Shown here piece after piece: positions 51,430-60,080 of a stretch of 64,000 bases of DNA. A program made the translations under genes and the position numbers. Position 1 is the stretch's first letter; every line of letters starts with the position of its first letter. This DNA is from Methylobacterium phyllostachyos. GTDB taxonomy: Bacteria; Pseudomonadota; Alphaproteobacteria; Rhizobiales; Beijerinckiaceae. The notes under the pieces are model-generated. The model made no database searches. It was not told where the DNA came from and saw only the letters and a program-made list of their open reading frames with translations. The DNA is taken from assembly GCF_900103445.1 (NCBI RefSeq), contig NZ_FNHS01000009.1, forward strand, positions 74,082-138,081, written 5' to 3'.

Positions 51430-52741
51430 CTTCCTCGCGACTCTGCCGCCCGACCTCCTCTGGGCCCTCGACACGGACTGGCTGCACCGCGCCCGCGCCG
51501 ACCAGCTCCCGCCGGCCGAACCGGATGCGGGCGCGACGGAGCCCAGAACCGAACCTCAGACTGAACCTTGGACCACCTGGGCGGTGATCGGCGGCCGGGG
51601 CAGCGGCAAGACGCGCACGGGGGCCGAATGGGTCGAGGCCCTCGCCCGCGGCGATCCGGCCTTCACACCCGAGCCGGTGGGGCGCATCGCGCTGGTGGGA
51701 GAGACGCATCTCGATGTGCGCGAGGTGATGATCGAGGGGCCCTCGGGGATCCTCAGCCTGCCCCGGCGCGACCGGACCCGGCCGGTCTGGTCGCCGAGCC
51801 GGCGACGGCTCGAATGGGCAAACGGTGCCGTCGCCCAGGCGTTCTCGGCCGAGGAGCCGGACGCCCTGCGCGGCCCGCAATTCGGCGCTGCGTGGTGCGA
51901 CGAGGCCGCCAAGTGGCGCCGGCCGGAGGCCGCCTTCGACATGCTGCAATTCGGCCTGCGCCTCGGCGCCCGGCCGCGCAACCTCGTTACCACGACGCCG
52001 CGGCCGGTGCCGCTGATCCGTCGCCTGCTCGCCGACCCGCGCACCGTCGTGAGCCGTGCCCGCACCCGCGACAACGCCGCCCACCTCGCGCCGGATTTCC
52101 TGGAGCGGGTGGTCGGCCGCTATGCGGGCACGCGCCTCGGCCGCCAGGAACTTGACGGCGAACTGATCGCCGACCGTGACGACGCCCTGTGGGACCGCAG
52201 TGGCCTTGAGACCGGCCGGGTCGGCGCCGCCCCCGAACTCGGGCGGATCGTCGTGGCGGTCGATCCACCCACGACATCGGGGGCGCGTTCGGATGCCTGC
52301 GGGATCGTGGCGGCGGGGCGGGCGGGGGAGCGGGCCTACGTGCTGGCCGATGCCAGCCTCGCCCGCGCCACCCCGCAGGCCTGGGCCGGGGTGGCGCTCA
52401 CGCTCTATCACCGGCTCGCCGCCGATGCCCTCGTGGTCGAGGTCAACCAGGGGGGCGAGATGGCGGCGGCCGTGCTGGCGCAGTGCGACCCGGCGGTGCC
52501 GGTGACCAGGGTCCACGCCACGCGGGGCAAGTACCTGCGGGCCGAGCCGGTCTCGATGCTCTACGCCCGTGGTCTCGTCCACCATGTCGGGGCGTTTCCG
52601 GCGCTCGAGGATGAGCTGTGCGATTTCGGTCCGGACGGCCTGTCCGGCGGCGCCTCGCCCGACCGGCTGGACGCCCTGGTCTGGGCGCTCACGCATCTCA
52701 TGCTGGAGACGCGGGCGGAGCCGCGGATCCGGCGGCTGTGA
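51395..52741 (+). CDS. Terminase large subunit / DNA-packaging ATPase (GTA gene 2)
   Basis: 448 aa. The ATPase half has WAVIGGRGSGKTRTGAEWVE (Walker A) near residue 55, RIALVGETHLDVREVMIEGP, and GAAWCDEAAKW (Walker B region) near 170. The nuclease half begins IVVAVDPPTTSGARSDACGI and continues VVEVNQGGEM and DRLDALVWALTHLML, giving the acidic metal-site residues. It packages DNA into the prohead. ATG codons at 51395 and 51398 both fit. All motifs look intact. Confidence 0.9.
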   Translation: MMTLSAAGRLPDFLATLPPDLLWALDTDWLHRARADQLPPAEPDAGATEPRTEPQTEPWTTWAVIGGRGSGKTRTGAEWVEALARGDPAFTPEPVGRIALVGETHLDVREVMIEGPSGILSLPRRDRTRPVWSPSRRRLEWANGAVAQAFSAEEPDALRGPQFGAAWCDEAAKWRRPEAAFDMLQFGLRLGARPRNLVTTTPRPVPLIRRLLADPRTVVSRARTRDNAAHLAPDFLERVVGRYAGTRLGRQELDGELIADRDDALWDRSGLETGRVGAAPELGRIVVAVDPPTTSGARSDACGIVAAGRAGERAYVLADASLARATPQAWAGVALTLYHRLAADALVVEVNQGGEMAAAVLAQCDPAVPVTRVHATRGKYLRAEPVSMLYARGLVHHVGAFPALEDELCDFGPDGLSGGASPDRLDALVWALTHLMLETRAEPRIRRL

Positions 52742-52974
52742 GGGGCGGGCGTGGGCTGGGGACGGCCCCGGATGCGCGCATCGTCCGGGCCCCATAACGG
52801 ACCACGGGGTCTTCCGCTCCCCGCGCGGGCCGAGGATCCCGGCCTCGCCTTTGACGCTCAAGCTGTCGAGCGCACCGTGGATCCGCACGCTTGTGCGGGG
52901 TGGAGACGCGCAGCCGCCTGTCGGCTCTATCGGACGGCGCTCGCGCGGTGCCCGCGTGCACCGAAAAACAATGC

Positions 52975-53000
52975 GGCGCGCTCCCCAGGGGAAGCGCGCC
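52975..53000 (-). terminator. Strong hairpin with T-run on the minus strand
   Basis: GGCGCGCT and AGCGCGCC form an 8-bp stem extended by CCCC/GGGG. On the minus strand the stem is followed within five bases by a T5 run, which suits an intrinsic terminator for an unidentified minus-strand transcript. On the plus strand it precedes AAAGGAGG. Confidence 0.5.
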
Positions 53001-53012
53001 GAAAGGAGGTTC

Positions 53013-53102
53013 GTGGTCTCAGGAACGAACTGCATCCTGTATACACGATTCGGTGTGTCGCGCTGTGGCGCCTGCACCACGACGCCCCGGCCGCGCGGCT
53101 GA
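53013..53102 (+). CDS. Possible 29-aa leader peptide
   Basis: A GTG follows AAAGGAGG (53001-53009) at a close spacing. The product would be MVSGTNCILYTRFGVSRCGA followed by CTTTPRPRG, with three cysteines. The DNA can fold into two mutually exclusive hairpins (GTTCGT with ACGAAC, or CAGGA with TCCTG). Attenuation is conceivable, but the evidence is thin and no family is recognised. Confidence 0.25.
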   Translation: MVSGTNCILYTRFGVSRCGACTTTPRPRG

Positions 53103-53480
53103 AACCCGTCTTTTTTACTGTCGGCGCGCCGATCGGGCAGGGCCAGGATCACCGGGTGCGTCCCGTCGCCGGCCTCATGGGCTTAGCGAGCCGACCCCGA
53201 GCGGAGAGCGCTCCGGCCTAGCGAGCGTCATCCGGCCCCCCGCGGCCAGGAAGGCGACGCCGTTCCAGGTCGGGGTGACGACCGCCCCGGCGACCCGGCG
53301 TGACAGCCGCAGGGCGATCTCGAACCGGCCGAAGGGCCGCGCCAGGACCGGAAGCCCATCGAGCTCCGGCTAGGCGGGGGCGTCCTGCGCCCGAACCGCG
53401 ACCGCCAGGATCGGCGCCGGATCGGGCTGCGCGGGGAAGCGGCTCCGCCTCGTCGAATCACAACGCAGGACCAGACCGGC

Positions 53481-54668
53481 ATGTCGACCCTCCTCGAACG
53501 GCTGGCGCGGGTTGCCCGCCGCACCCCGCACGGCGCGGCCCCCGCCACCAAGGCCGCCCCCGCCTTCGCGCTCTACGCCGAGGGTCGGGCCTGCTGGACG
53601 CCCCGGGACCCGGCGGCACTCGCTCAGGCCGGCTATCAGCGCAACCCGGTGGTCCACCGGGCGGTCCGGCTGGTTGCCGAGAGCGCCGCGAGCCTGCCGC
53701 TGATCGCCACCGGGCCCGACGCCGCGCGGGGCGGCGACCTGCTGGCGCTGCTCGCCCGGCCGAACCCACGGGAGAGCGGCACGCAGCTCCTGGAGACCGT
53801 CTTCGCCGACCTCCTGCTCGCCGGGACCGCCTATCTGGAGGCCGTCACCCTCGACGGGCGGGTCGCGGCGCTCCAGGCGCTCCGGCCCGGGCGGATGCGG
53901 ATGCTGCCGGGGCCGGATGGCTGGCCCGCCGCCTACATCTACACCGCGGGCGGCCAGAGCCGCCGGTTCGACCTGCCGGCGCCCGGCGCCCCCGAGGTCG
54001 CGCCGATCCTGGCGCTCAGCCTGTTCCATCCCGAGGACGAGGCCGGCGGCTTCGCCCCGATCGCGGCCGCCGCCGCCGCGCTCGACATCCACAACGCCGC
54101 GAGCGCCTGGAACAAGGCGCTCCTCGACAACGCCGCCCGGCCCTCCGGGGCGCTGGTCTTCGCCGGTGCCACGCTGTCCGAGCCGCAGTTCGACCGGCTG
54201 AAGGCGGAGCTGGAGGCGAACTACCAGGGCGCCGCCAATGCCGGCCGGCCGCTTCTGCTGGAGGGCGGGCTCGACTGGAAGCCGCTCGCCCTGTCGCCCC
54301 GGGACATGGATTTCGTCGAGGCGAAGAACGCGGCGGCCCGGGAGATCGCCCTGGCCTTCGGGGTTCCGCCGCTGCTGCTCGGCCTGCCCGGGGACAACAC
54401 CCACGCCAACTACGCCGAGGCCAACCGGGCGCTCTACCGCCAGACCCTGATCCCGCTCGCGACCCGCACCGCCAAGGCCCTCGGGGTGTGGCTCGAGCCC
54501 GCCTTCGGGTCGGTGGACCTTGAGCCCGACCTCGACCGGATCGAGGCGCTCTCGGCCGAGCGGGAATCCCTCTGGCGGCGGGTGCAGGCGGCGGAGTTCC
54601 TATCGATTTCCGAGAAGCGCGCGGCAGTGGGCTATCCGCCGGAGATGCCCCGCGAGGGGGAGGCCTGA
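53481..54668 (+). CDS. HK97-family portal protein (GTA gene 3)
   Basis: 395 aa. Portal features are YQRNPVVHRAVRLVAESAAS near residue 55, a conserved QLLETVFADLLLAGTAYLEA segment, LSLFHPEDEAGGFAPIAAAA, and the stem motif KNAAAREIALAFGVPPLLLG with NTHANYAEANRALYRQTL. It forms the dodecameric DNA entry ring at the head vertex. The length matches the family and no break is visible. The prohead protease gene follows after about 100 bp. Confidence 0.92.
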   Translation: MSTLLERLARVARRTPHGAAPATKAAPAFALYAEGRACWTPRDPAALAQAGYQRNPVVHRAVRLVAESAASLPLIATGPDAARGGDLLALLARPNPRESGTQLLETVFADLLLAGTAYLEAVTLDGRVAALQALRPGRMRMLPGPDGWPAAYIYTAGGQSRRFDLPAPGAPEVAPILALSLFHPEDEAGGFAPIAAAAAALDIHNAASAWNKALLDNAARPSGALVFAGATLSEPQFDRLKAELEANYQGAANAGRPLLLEGGLDWKPLALSPRDMDFVEAKNAAAREIALAFGVPPLLLGLPGDNTHANYAEANRALYRQTLIPLATRTAKALGVWLEPAFGSVDLEPDLDRIEALSAERESLWRRVQAAEFLSISEKRAAVGYPPEMPREGEA

Positions 54669-54700
54669 CGGATCCGCTCGCCGCACGGCAGCCCTTCCCT

Positions 54701-54716
54701 TCCCCGCGCGCGGGGA
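54701..54716. repeat. Palindrome between portal and protease genes
   Basis: TCCCCGCGCGCGGGGA is a perfect 16-bp palindrome, flanked by CCCTTCC and AGAGGGG, so it resembles the CTCTCCC/GGGAGAG repeats elsewhere in the window. It may be a short REP unit inserted into the operon. Confidence 0.6.
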
Positions 54717-54768
54717 GAGGGGATCCACCGCAGTCTGCGCGCGGAACAGCCACGCGAGGAGTCCCCCT

Positions 54769-55260
54769 ATGGACGGCCATTTCACCGGCTATGCCAGCGT
54801 CTTCGGCGTGCCCGATCTCGGCCGGGACGTGGTCGTGCCGGGCGCCTTCGCGGCGAGCCTCGCGCGCCATGGGCCCGCCGGCGTGCGGCTGCTGTTCCAG
54901 CATGACCCGTCCGAGCCGATCGGCCGCTGGCTCGCCCTGCGCGAGGATGCCCACGGCCTGTTCGCCGAGGGGCAGCTCAACCTCGCGGTCCAGCGCGCCC
55001 GGGAGGTCGATGCGCTCCTGCGCGGGGGCGGCCTCGACGGCCTGTCGATCGGCTTCCGCACGCTGCTGGCCCGCCGGGGCGCGGGGGGCGAGCGCCGGCT
55101 GCACCGGGTCGATCTCTGGGAGATCTCCCTCGTGACCTTCCCGCTGCAGCCGCAGGCCCGGGCGAGTCCCGATCCGGACTCCCTCGCGCCCGATCGCTTG
55201 GCCGCGGAGATCCGCGGCCTTGCCCGCCGGATCGCCCCGAACGGCGCCCACCGGCCCTGA
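54769..55260 (+). CDS. HK97-family prohead protease (GTA gene 4)
   Basis: 163 aa. Core motifs are FTGYASVFGVPDLGRDVVVP, LLFQHDPSEPIGRWLALRED (the catalytic His is in the QHD motif), GGLDGLSIGF (catalytic Ser) and RVDLWEISLVTFPLQPQA. It cleaves scaffold from the capsid protein during head maturation. AGGAG precedes the ATG. A longer in-frame start upstream overlaps the portal gene and is rejected. Confidence 0.92.
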   Translation: MDGHFTGYASVFGVPDLGRDVVVPGAFAASLARHGPAGVRLLFQHDPSEPIGRWLALREDAHGLFAEGQLNLAVQRAREVDALLRGGGLDGLSIGFRTLLARRGAGGERRLHRVDLWEISLVTFPLQPQARASPDPDSLAPDRLAAEIRGLARRIAPNGAHRP

Positions 55261-55287
55261 CTTCCACCCCCGACCCGGAGGTTTTCG

Positions 55288-56580
55288 ATGCCCGCCGATA
55301 CCCTGCTCGCCCCCGCCGCCTACGAAACCAAGGGCCATCTGCCCGATCTGGAGAACAAGGCCGCCCGGCCCGAGGGGGCCCCGGTCCGCTCCGCCCTGGA
55401 CGAACTCTCGGCCGCTTTCGCGGCTTTCAAGGAGACCAACGATTCCCGGATCGGCCAGATCGAGGGCCGCCTCGGCACCGACGTGCTGACCGAGGAGAAG
55501 CTCGCCCGGATCGATGCGGCGCTCGACGCCGCTCGCACGCGCCTCGACCGGATCACCCTGGAGCAGGCCCGGCCGCCGCTCGGCCAGCCGGGGCCGCGGA
55601 TCGACGCCACCGCCCAGGAGCACAAAGCGGCCTTCGACCTCTACGTCCGGGCCGGCGAGAGCGCGGGCCTCAAGCGGCTGGAATCCAAGGCGCTCTCGGC
55701 GGGCTCCGGGCCGGATGGCGGCTACCTCGTGCCCGACACGATCGAGCGCACCGTGCTGACGCGCCTTGCCGCCGTCTCCCCGATCCGTGCCATCGCCACC
55801 GTGCAGCAGATCTCGGGGGCGCAGTACAAGCGCGCGGTCTCGGTGGGGGCACCGGTGACCGGCTGGGCCGCCGAGACTGCGGCGCGCCCGCAGACCGATG
55901 CCCCGGCGCTCTCCGAGATCGCGTTCCCGGCCATGGAACTCTACGCCATGCCGGCCGCCACCCAGACGCTGCTGGACGATTCCGTGGTCGATCTCGATGC
56001 CTGGCTCTCGGCCGAGGTCGAGACCGCCTTCGCCGAGCAGGAGGGCGGCGCCTTCGTCAGCGGCAACGGTTCGAGCCGGCCGCGGGGCTTCCTGAGCTAC
56101 GACACGATCGCCAATTCCGCCTGGGTGCCGGGCAAGCTCGGGTTCGTTGCCACGGGGGCGGCCGGGGCCTTCCCGTCGAGCAATCCGGCGGACGTGCTGT
56201 TCGATCTGGTCTACGGTCTGCGGGCTGCCTACCGCCAGAATGCCGGCTTCGTGATGAACCGGCGGACGCAGAGCGCGATCCGGAAGTTCAAGGACACCGA
56301 GGGCAACTACCTCTGGCAGCCGCCGCTCGCCGCCGGCCAGCCCGCGACCCTGCTCGGCTTCCCGGTGACGGAGGCCGAGGCGATGCCCGACCTCGCCAAG
56401 GACAGCCTGTCGGTGGCCTTCGGCGATTTCCGCCGGGGCTACCTGGTGGTGGACCGTACCGGAATGCGCGTGCTGCGCGACCCGTATTCGGCCAAGCCCT
56501 ACGTGCTGTTCTACACCACCAAGCGTGTGGGTGGCGGGGTGCAGGACTTCGACGCGATCAAACTGTTGAAGTTCAGCTGA
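55288..56580 (+). CDS. HK97-family major capsid protein (GTA gene 5)
   Basis: 430 aa. The first 110 residues are a helical delta/scaffold domain (LDELSAAFAAFKETNDSRIG, LARIDAALDAARTRLDRITL). The mature shell protein starts around SGPDGGYLVPDTIERTVLTR and contains YKRAVSVGAPVTGWAAETAA, LYAMPAATQTLLDDSVVDLD, a GGAFVSGNGSSRPRGFLSY motif and VVDRTGMRVLRDPYSAKPYV near the end. The gene is complete and follows the protease by 27 bp with CGGAGG. The gene order breaks immediately downstream. Confidence 0.93.
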   Translation: MPADTLLAPAAYETKGHLPDLENKAARPEGAPVRSALDELSAAFAAFKETNDSRIGQIEGRLGTDVLTEEKLARIDAALDAARTRLDRITLEQARPPLGQPGPRIDATAQEHKAAFDLYVRAGESAGLKRLESKALSAGSGPDGGYLVPDTIERTVLTRLAAVSPIRAIATVQQISGAQYKRAVSVGAPVTGWAAETAARPQTDAPALSEIAFPAMELYAMPAATQTLLDDSVVDLDAWLSAEVETAFAEQEGGAFVSGNGSSRPRGFLSYDTIANSAWVPGKLGFVATGAAGAFPSSNPADVLFDLVYGLRAAYRQNAGFVMNRRTQSAIRKFKDTEGNYLWQPPLAAGQPATLLGFPVTEAEAMPDLAKDSLSVAFGDFRRGYLVVDRTGMRVLRDPYSAKPYVLFYTTKRVGGGVQDFDAIKLLKFS

Positions 56581-56592
56581 GCACCCGGGTTT

Positions 56593-56615
56593 CCCTCCCC
56601 CGCAAAGGGGGAGGG
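56593..56615. terminator. REP-type hairpin after the capsid gene
   Basis: CCCTCCCCC-GCAAA-GGGGGAGGG is a 9-bp perfect stem, 12 bp after the capsid stop and 25 bp before the end of the convergent dps gene. The same arms occur at 15880-15902. It probably ends transcription from both sides, which would isolate the head genes from the tail genes. Confidence 0.55.
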
Positions 56616-56640
56616 TCATACCCGCAGCCCGATGACTGCC

Positions 56641-57186
56641 TCAACGCCCGGAATTGCCGTCGCGCATGGCGCCCGTCGGCTCCTGCACGTGGGCCTCGAG
56701 GAACCACAGGTGCTTGTCGACGGCCCGGGAGATCTCGGTGAACAGGTCCGCCGTATCGGGGTCGCCCGCCTCGTCGGTCTCGTCGATGTTCTCACGCACC
56801 GCGTTGGCGTAGGTGGCATAGCTGTCGATCAGCGCGGCGATGTGATCGGCGATCGCGTAGATGCCGGTCGGGTAGGCCGGCAGCTTGGTGCGCTCGGCGA
56901 CCGCCTGGGTCGAGCCGAAGGCCGTGGCGCCGAGCTGGACCGCGCGCTCGGCGACGCTGTCGTTGAACTCGTCGAGTTCGGTACGGAACCCGTCCAGCAT
57001 CTCGTGGACGCCGATGAATTGCGGGCCTTTCAGGTTCCAGTGGGCCTGCTTGATCGCCAATGCGAGGTCGATGCCGTCCGCCAACCGAGCGTTGAGGGCT
57101 TCGATCGAGACCTTCTTGGCGTTGGAATCGGTGTTGTTGCGGGTCTTGTGCGACCGGGGGGTGTTGCTGATGCCGGTGTCGGCCAT
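56641..57186 (-). CDS. dps: Dps ferritin-like DNA-protection protein
   Basis: 181 aa. The N-terminal basic tail (RSHKTRNNTDSNAKKVSIEA) can bind DNA. The ferroxidase motif is KQAHWNLKGPQFIGVHEMLD and GFRTELDEFNDSVAERA. TGIYAIADHIAALIDSYATY and a terminal DLFTEISRAVDKHLWFLEAH complete the four-helix fold. Dps stores iron and shields DNA from peroxide in starvation. The ATG at 57186 starts MADTGISNTPRSHK. It sits between the capsid and connector genes of the GTA cluster, on the opposite strand. Confidence 0.93.
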   Translation of the reverse strand: MADTGISNTPRSHKTRNNTDSNAKKVSIEALNARLADGIDLALAIKQAHWNLKGPQFIGVHEMLDGFRTELDEFNDSVAERAVQLGATAFGSTQAVAERTKLPAYPTGIYAIADHIAALIDSYATYANAVRENIDETDEAGDPDTADLFTEISRAVDKHLWFLEAHVQEPTGAMRDGNSGR

Positions 57187-57383
57187 AGTCTCGCTCCGTG
57201 AGCCTAAAAGGTTCGGATGCGAAAGTGCCGATGCGGCTTGAGGTTCCCGCAGGCGCGAATGATCTACTGTAAGGTGAGCATCCTCTGGGACCTGCAACCA
57301 CTTCCGACAGTGCCACGATCGGAACCCGTTCCAAGTCCTTGTTTCAGAACGCTTTCTTGCGACGAACAGCCGTCCCGTTGCGG

Positions 57384-58292
57384 CTAGCGGCGGCGGGTGC
57401 GTGCCGCCCAAGCGGGCCGGTCACCGCGCGACTGTGCATCGCTCACCTGCATCTGCGACAGCTCGGCCGCGCGCGCCGCGATCCAGCCGGCATGTTCGGC
57501 CACCGGCGTCACCGCTGTGAAGCCACCGCAGGCGGTTCGGCGGGCACCCTGCTGCAATGCGCCGCTCGACCAGCTCACCACGCCGACGATCCGGTAGCCG
57601 CCGGGGCCGCCGGTGAGGATCGGGCCGCCGGAATCGCCCAGGCATGCGCCGGCCCCCGAGGTCTCGGCCATGCGCCGCCGGTCTGTGACCACGGTCACCC
57701 GGTTGGCGACCTGCAGGGAGCCGATCGAGACGAGATGCGCCAGCCGCAGGATGCGGGCGGAGCCACGCCGGTTCTCGGCCACGACGCCGAAGCCTGCGAT
57801 TTCGACCGGCTCGCCGTTGCTGATCGAGCCGGCGCCACGCGGATCGAGGGGCACGAAATCGGCGCCGAGGGGCCGCTCGAGCTTGAGAAGCGCCAGGTCG
57901 ACGCCGGGCTGCTCCTCCGGAGTCGTACCCGGCACAAAGTCCGGATGCATCGTCGTGGCGATGACCGGGATCCGGTGCTGGCGGAAGCCGCGGTCGACGC
58001 CGATCACCGTGTAGCCCGCCGGGCGCATCACGCAGTGGGCGGCGCTCAGAACGAGGTCCGGGGCGATCAGCGTGCCCGAGCAGATCTCGCCCTCCGTGCT
58101 CTCGATGCGCACCACGAAGCTGCGCGCCCCGTCCGGGTCGCGGGTGGTGGCGCCGTTGATCACGGCCGCCGCGGGTGTGGGAAGCTGGCCGGCCAATGCC
58201 CCGAGCAGCGCTGCACCCAGCAGGCCGGCTCCGAGGCAGCCGGACGCAAGGCGCTCGCGAAGGCCGGCCTTGCGGATCGGGCGAGGGAACAT
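57384..58292 (-). CDS. Secreted trypsin-like serine protease (copy A)
   Basis: 302 aa with a long N-terminal signal (residues 14-43, GCLGAGLLGAALLGALAG). The chymotrypsin fold carries the full triad: His in LVLSAAHCVM, Asp in GVDLALLKLERP, Ser in GACLGDSGGPILTGG. Two cysteine pairs could form disulfides. The substrate pocket residues suggest trypsin-like specificity but this is not certain. It is on the opposite strand to the GTA genes, downstream of a 450-bp gap, and a second related protease gene lies 1 kb away. Confidence 0.88.
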   Translation of the reverse strand: MFPRPIRKAGLRERLASGCLGAGLLGAALLGALAGQLPTPAAAVINGATTRDPDGARSFVVRIESTEGEICSGTLIAPDLVLSAAHCVMRPAGYTVIGVDRGFRQHRIPVIATTMHPDFVPGTTPEEQPGVDLALLKLERPLGADFVPLDPRGAGSISNGEPVEIAGFGVVAENRRGSARILRLAHLVSIGSLQVANRVTVVTDRRRMAETSGAGACLGDSGGPILTGGPGGYRIVGVVSWSSGALQQGARRTACGGFTAVTPVAEHAGWIAARAAELSQMQVSDAQSRGDRPAWAARTRRR

Positions 58293-58743
58293 CGGGCACT
58301 CCGGGGCGCGATCGGCGCGGGGGCGCGCCCTTGGCGAGCGGGCGGCGTGAAGGTGAGCCTAGAGCATGGCAATGACCTGGCCAAGCTGAGGTTCCCTGCG
58401 GATCCGATCTGTCTCAGGCCGCAGCGGACCGGCATGGTGGATCATCCCGGCCGCGGATCCACGACACGAGGATGGATTTGCCCCGCCCGGCGGATCGCGA
58501 CGCCCCCCCGGTCAGGATGCGGCAAATGCCGTCGTCGCGTGAAACGATACGGTAGGCCTACCTCGCTATGAACGTCGCCACACGCGACGGGCGCCGGTAA
58601 GGAGCACGTCGGCCGTTTTATCGAAGGGCGCGGTTCGTCGTCAGGATGTCGAGGGAGGGTCTCCGCGGATCTGTCGGAAAGAAAGCTGGAATGATTCAGC
58701 CATTGAAGAGCCGATCCATCCGTGGACTTGAAGGGTAAGACGT
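58293..58743. other. Intergenic region within the GTA interruption
   Basis: 451 bp between the first protease gene and a small membrane-protein gene. The final 100 bp is less GC-rich and may hold a promoter. No phage gene remnant, attachment site or repeat was recognised. Confidence 0.5.
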
Positions 58744-58980
58744 ATGATCGGCTTGATTTTTTCTTTCCTAGCCGGTCTCATGATGAGCATTTATTTTCGT
58801 GTTGGGTCCATTTTTCTGGTCAGCGCGGTCTTTTTTGCGGTCGCTGTGCTGAGGGTCTTATCGAAGGGCAGCTTCGAGTTCGCCGACATCCTGATCCTGT
58901 TCGCTTACCTGTCGGCCCTGCAAGGCGGTTTCATGCTGGGCTCTTACCTCCGGCACCGCCGCGGCGGAGGTGGCTCATAG
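58744..58980 (+). CDS. Small two- or three-span membrane protein, 78 aa
   Basis: The product begins MIGLIFSFLAGLMMSIYFRV and continues SIFLVSAVFFAVAVLRVL, with a third apolar stretch ILILFAYLSALQGGFMLG and a basic end SYLRHRRGGGG. Codon use is less GC-rich in the first third than in neighbouring genes, which hints at foreign origin or weak selection. The function is unknown. The 3' end overlaps a convergent 36-aa frame. Confidence 0.6.
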   Translation: MIGLIFSFLAGLMMSIYFRVGSIFLVSAVFFAVAVLRVLSKGSFEFADILILFAYLSALQGGFMLGSYLRHRRGGGGS

Positions 58981-59085
58981 CCACCAGATGACGTGGCCGC
59001 GCAGATAGGAGGCCGCAGCCCACAGGGCGATGGCCGTCATCGACAGGGTCACGCTCAGGGTGAAGCGTTGTCGGGGCGTCAGCAT
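58975..59085 (-). CDS. Possible membrane mini-protein, 36 aa
   Basis: The product MLTPRQRFTLSVTLSMTAIA followed by LWAAASYLRGHVIWWL has one membrane helix with a basic N-terminus. The composition is protein-like but the frame is short. A longer start at 59163 would add a low-quality extension. Confidence 0.35.
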   Translation of the reverse strand: MLTPRQRFTLSVTLSMTAIALWAAASYLRGHVIWWL

Positions 59086-59345
59086 GGGTCGCGAATACTC
59101 CGGGGGGCCCTGTCTCCGCGCGCTCAATGGTGCGGAAGGCACGTCCCGAAGCACGCGCCGCACGGATGATGCGTGCAGTCCGGTCGACGAACAGTCCCGG
59201 CTCCACGGCGACCCGTCATTTCGGAGACCTGCCGCGCGGCAGGGCAGATCTCCGACGGATCTTTACGAGGGGCGATTAGTATTCGGTTGCGCCGGCCGAT
59301 GGGCGATGCAGACTGCGCAGAGGGTGCGCTGCATTCAGAGGCACA

Positions 59346-60080
59346 CTACTCGGTCCAGCGGGCGCTTCGGCCCCAACCGTCCAGCACTCCGTCGATCCAG
59401 CCGCGCTGCGGCCCGACGAGGACGCCCTGGGTCAGACCCCCGCAGGTGCCGCCGATCCAGGCTGCGAGCGCCCGCACGGTGCCGTCCGGCCCCGCGATCG
59501 GCCCACCGGAATCGCCCTGGCAGGCGCCGCCTGCGCCGCCCCGCAGCCAGACCAGGATCCGGCTCGGCCCATAGGGCTCGATCACCGGCAGGGTGAGGCT
59601 GCGATAGGTGCCGGTGGAGCGCGGGTCGCCCGGCCGGGCGGCGCCGTAGCCTCCGAGGATCAGATCCTCGCCCGCCCGCGTCGGCACGGCGCTCAAGGTC
59701 ACCGGCGCGAAGCGCGGCGGCAGCGGTGTCGCGGTACGCAGGAGTGCGAGGTCGATGGAGCGCCGCCGAGCCCGGGCGGCGCCCGCGTCGTAGCCCGGAT
59801 GCACCGCCCGCGCCGCCACCTCGACCAGAACCGGCGCGCCGGCCGCATCGCGAAAATGGACGCGGTGCTGCGGGGCGTCGGCGAGGCAATGGCCGGCGGT
59901 GAGCACCGTGTCGGGGGCGAGCACCACGCCGGTGCAGACGCCGCCCTTGGAGGACAGGACCATCACGGCCCCGCCGGGGGATGTCTCGGCGCCCCCCACG
60001 ATGGCGCGCGCGGGGCTTCCCGCCAGCGACAGGGCGGCCGCGATGACGGCTGCCGCCGGGCGGCTTTTCGAGACCAGCAT
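59346..60080 (-). CDS. Secreted trypsin-like serine protease (copy B)
   Basis: 244 aa. The signal peptide is MLVSKSRPAAAVIAAALSLA with cleavage near SPARA-IVGG; the IVGG motif marks the mature N-terminus as in trypsins. The triad is complete: His in VLTAGHCLAD, Asp in SIDLALLRTATP, Ser in GACQGDSGGPIAGP. It is related in design to the protease at 57384 but clearly diverged. The gene starts 28 bp before the GTA connector gene on the other strand, so it abuts the second half of the GTA cluster. Confidence 0.87.
   Translation of the reverse strand: MLVSKSRPAAAVIAAALSLAGSPARAIVGGAETSPGGAVMVLSSKGGVCTGVVLAPDTVLTAGHCLADAPQHRVHFRDAAGAPVLVEVAARAVHPGYDAGAARARRRSIDLALLRTATPLPPRFAPVTLSAVPTRAGEDLILGGYGAARPGDPRSTGTYRSLTLPVIEPYGPSRILVWLRGGAGGACQGDSGGPIAGPDGTVRALAAWIGGTCGGLTQGVLVGPQRGWIDGVLDGWGRSARWTE

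Larger units (their letters stand above)
52742..53480. other. Non-coding gap between terminase and portal genes
   Basis: 739 bp where Rhodobacter GTA has almost none. No plus-strand gene of phage type is seen. It holds a strong hairpin at 52975-53000, a Shine-Dalgarno-like AAAGGAGG followed by a 29-codon Cys-containing frame (53013-53102), and a minus-strand stretch (about 53396-53222) that reads like protein but has an in-frame TAG and no start. The last may be a remnant of an inserted gene. Confidence 0.6.

Noticed and set aside
54016..56619. 867-codon minus-strand open frame opposite portal, protease and capsid genes
   Set aside because: It is a mirror frame created by GC-rich codons. The plus strand carries complete, recognisable phage proteins and the antisense product has low-complexity Arg/Gly/His composition.
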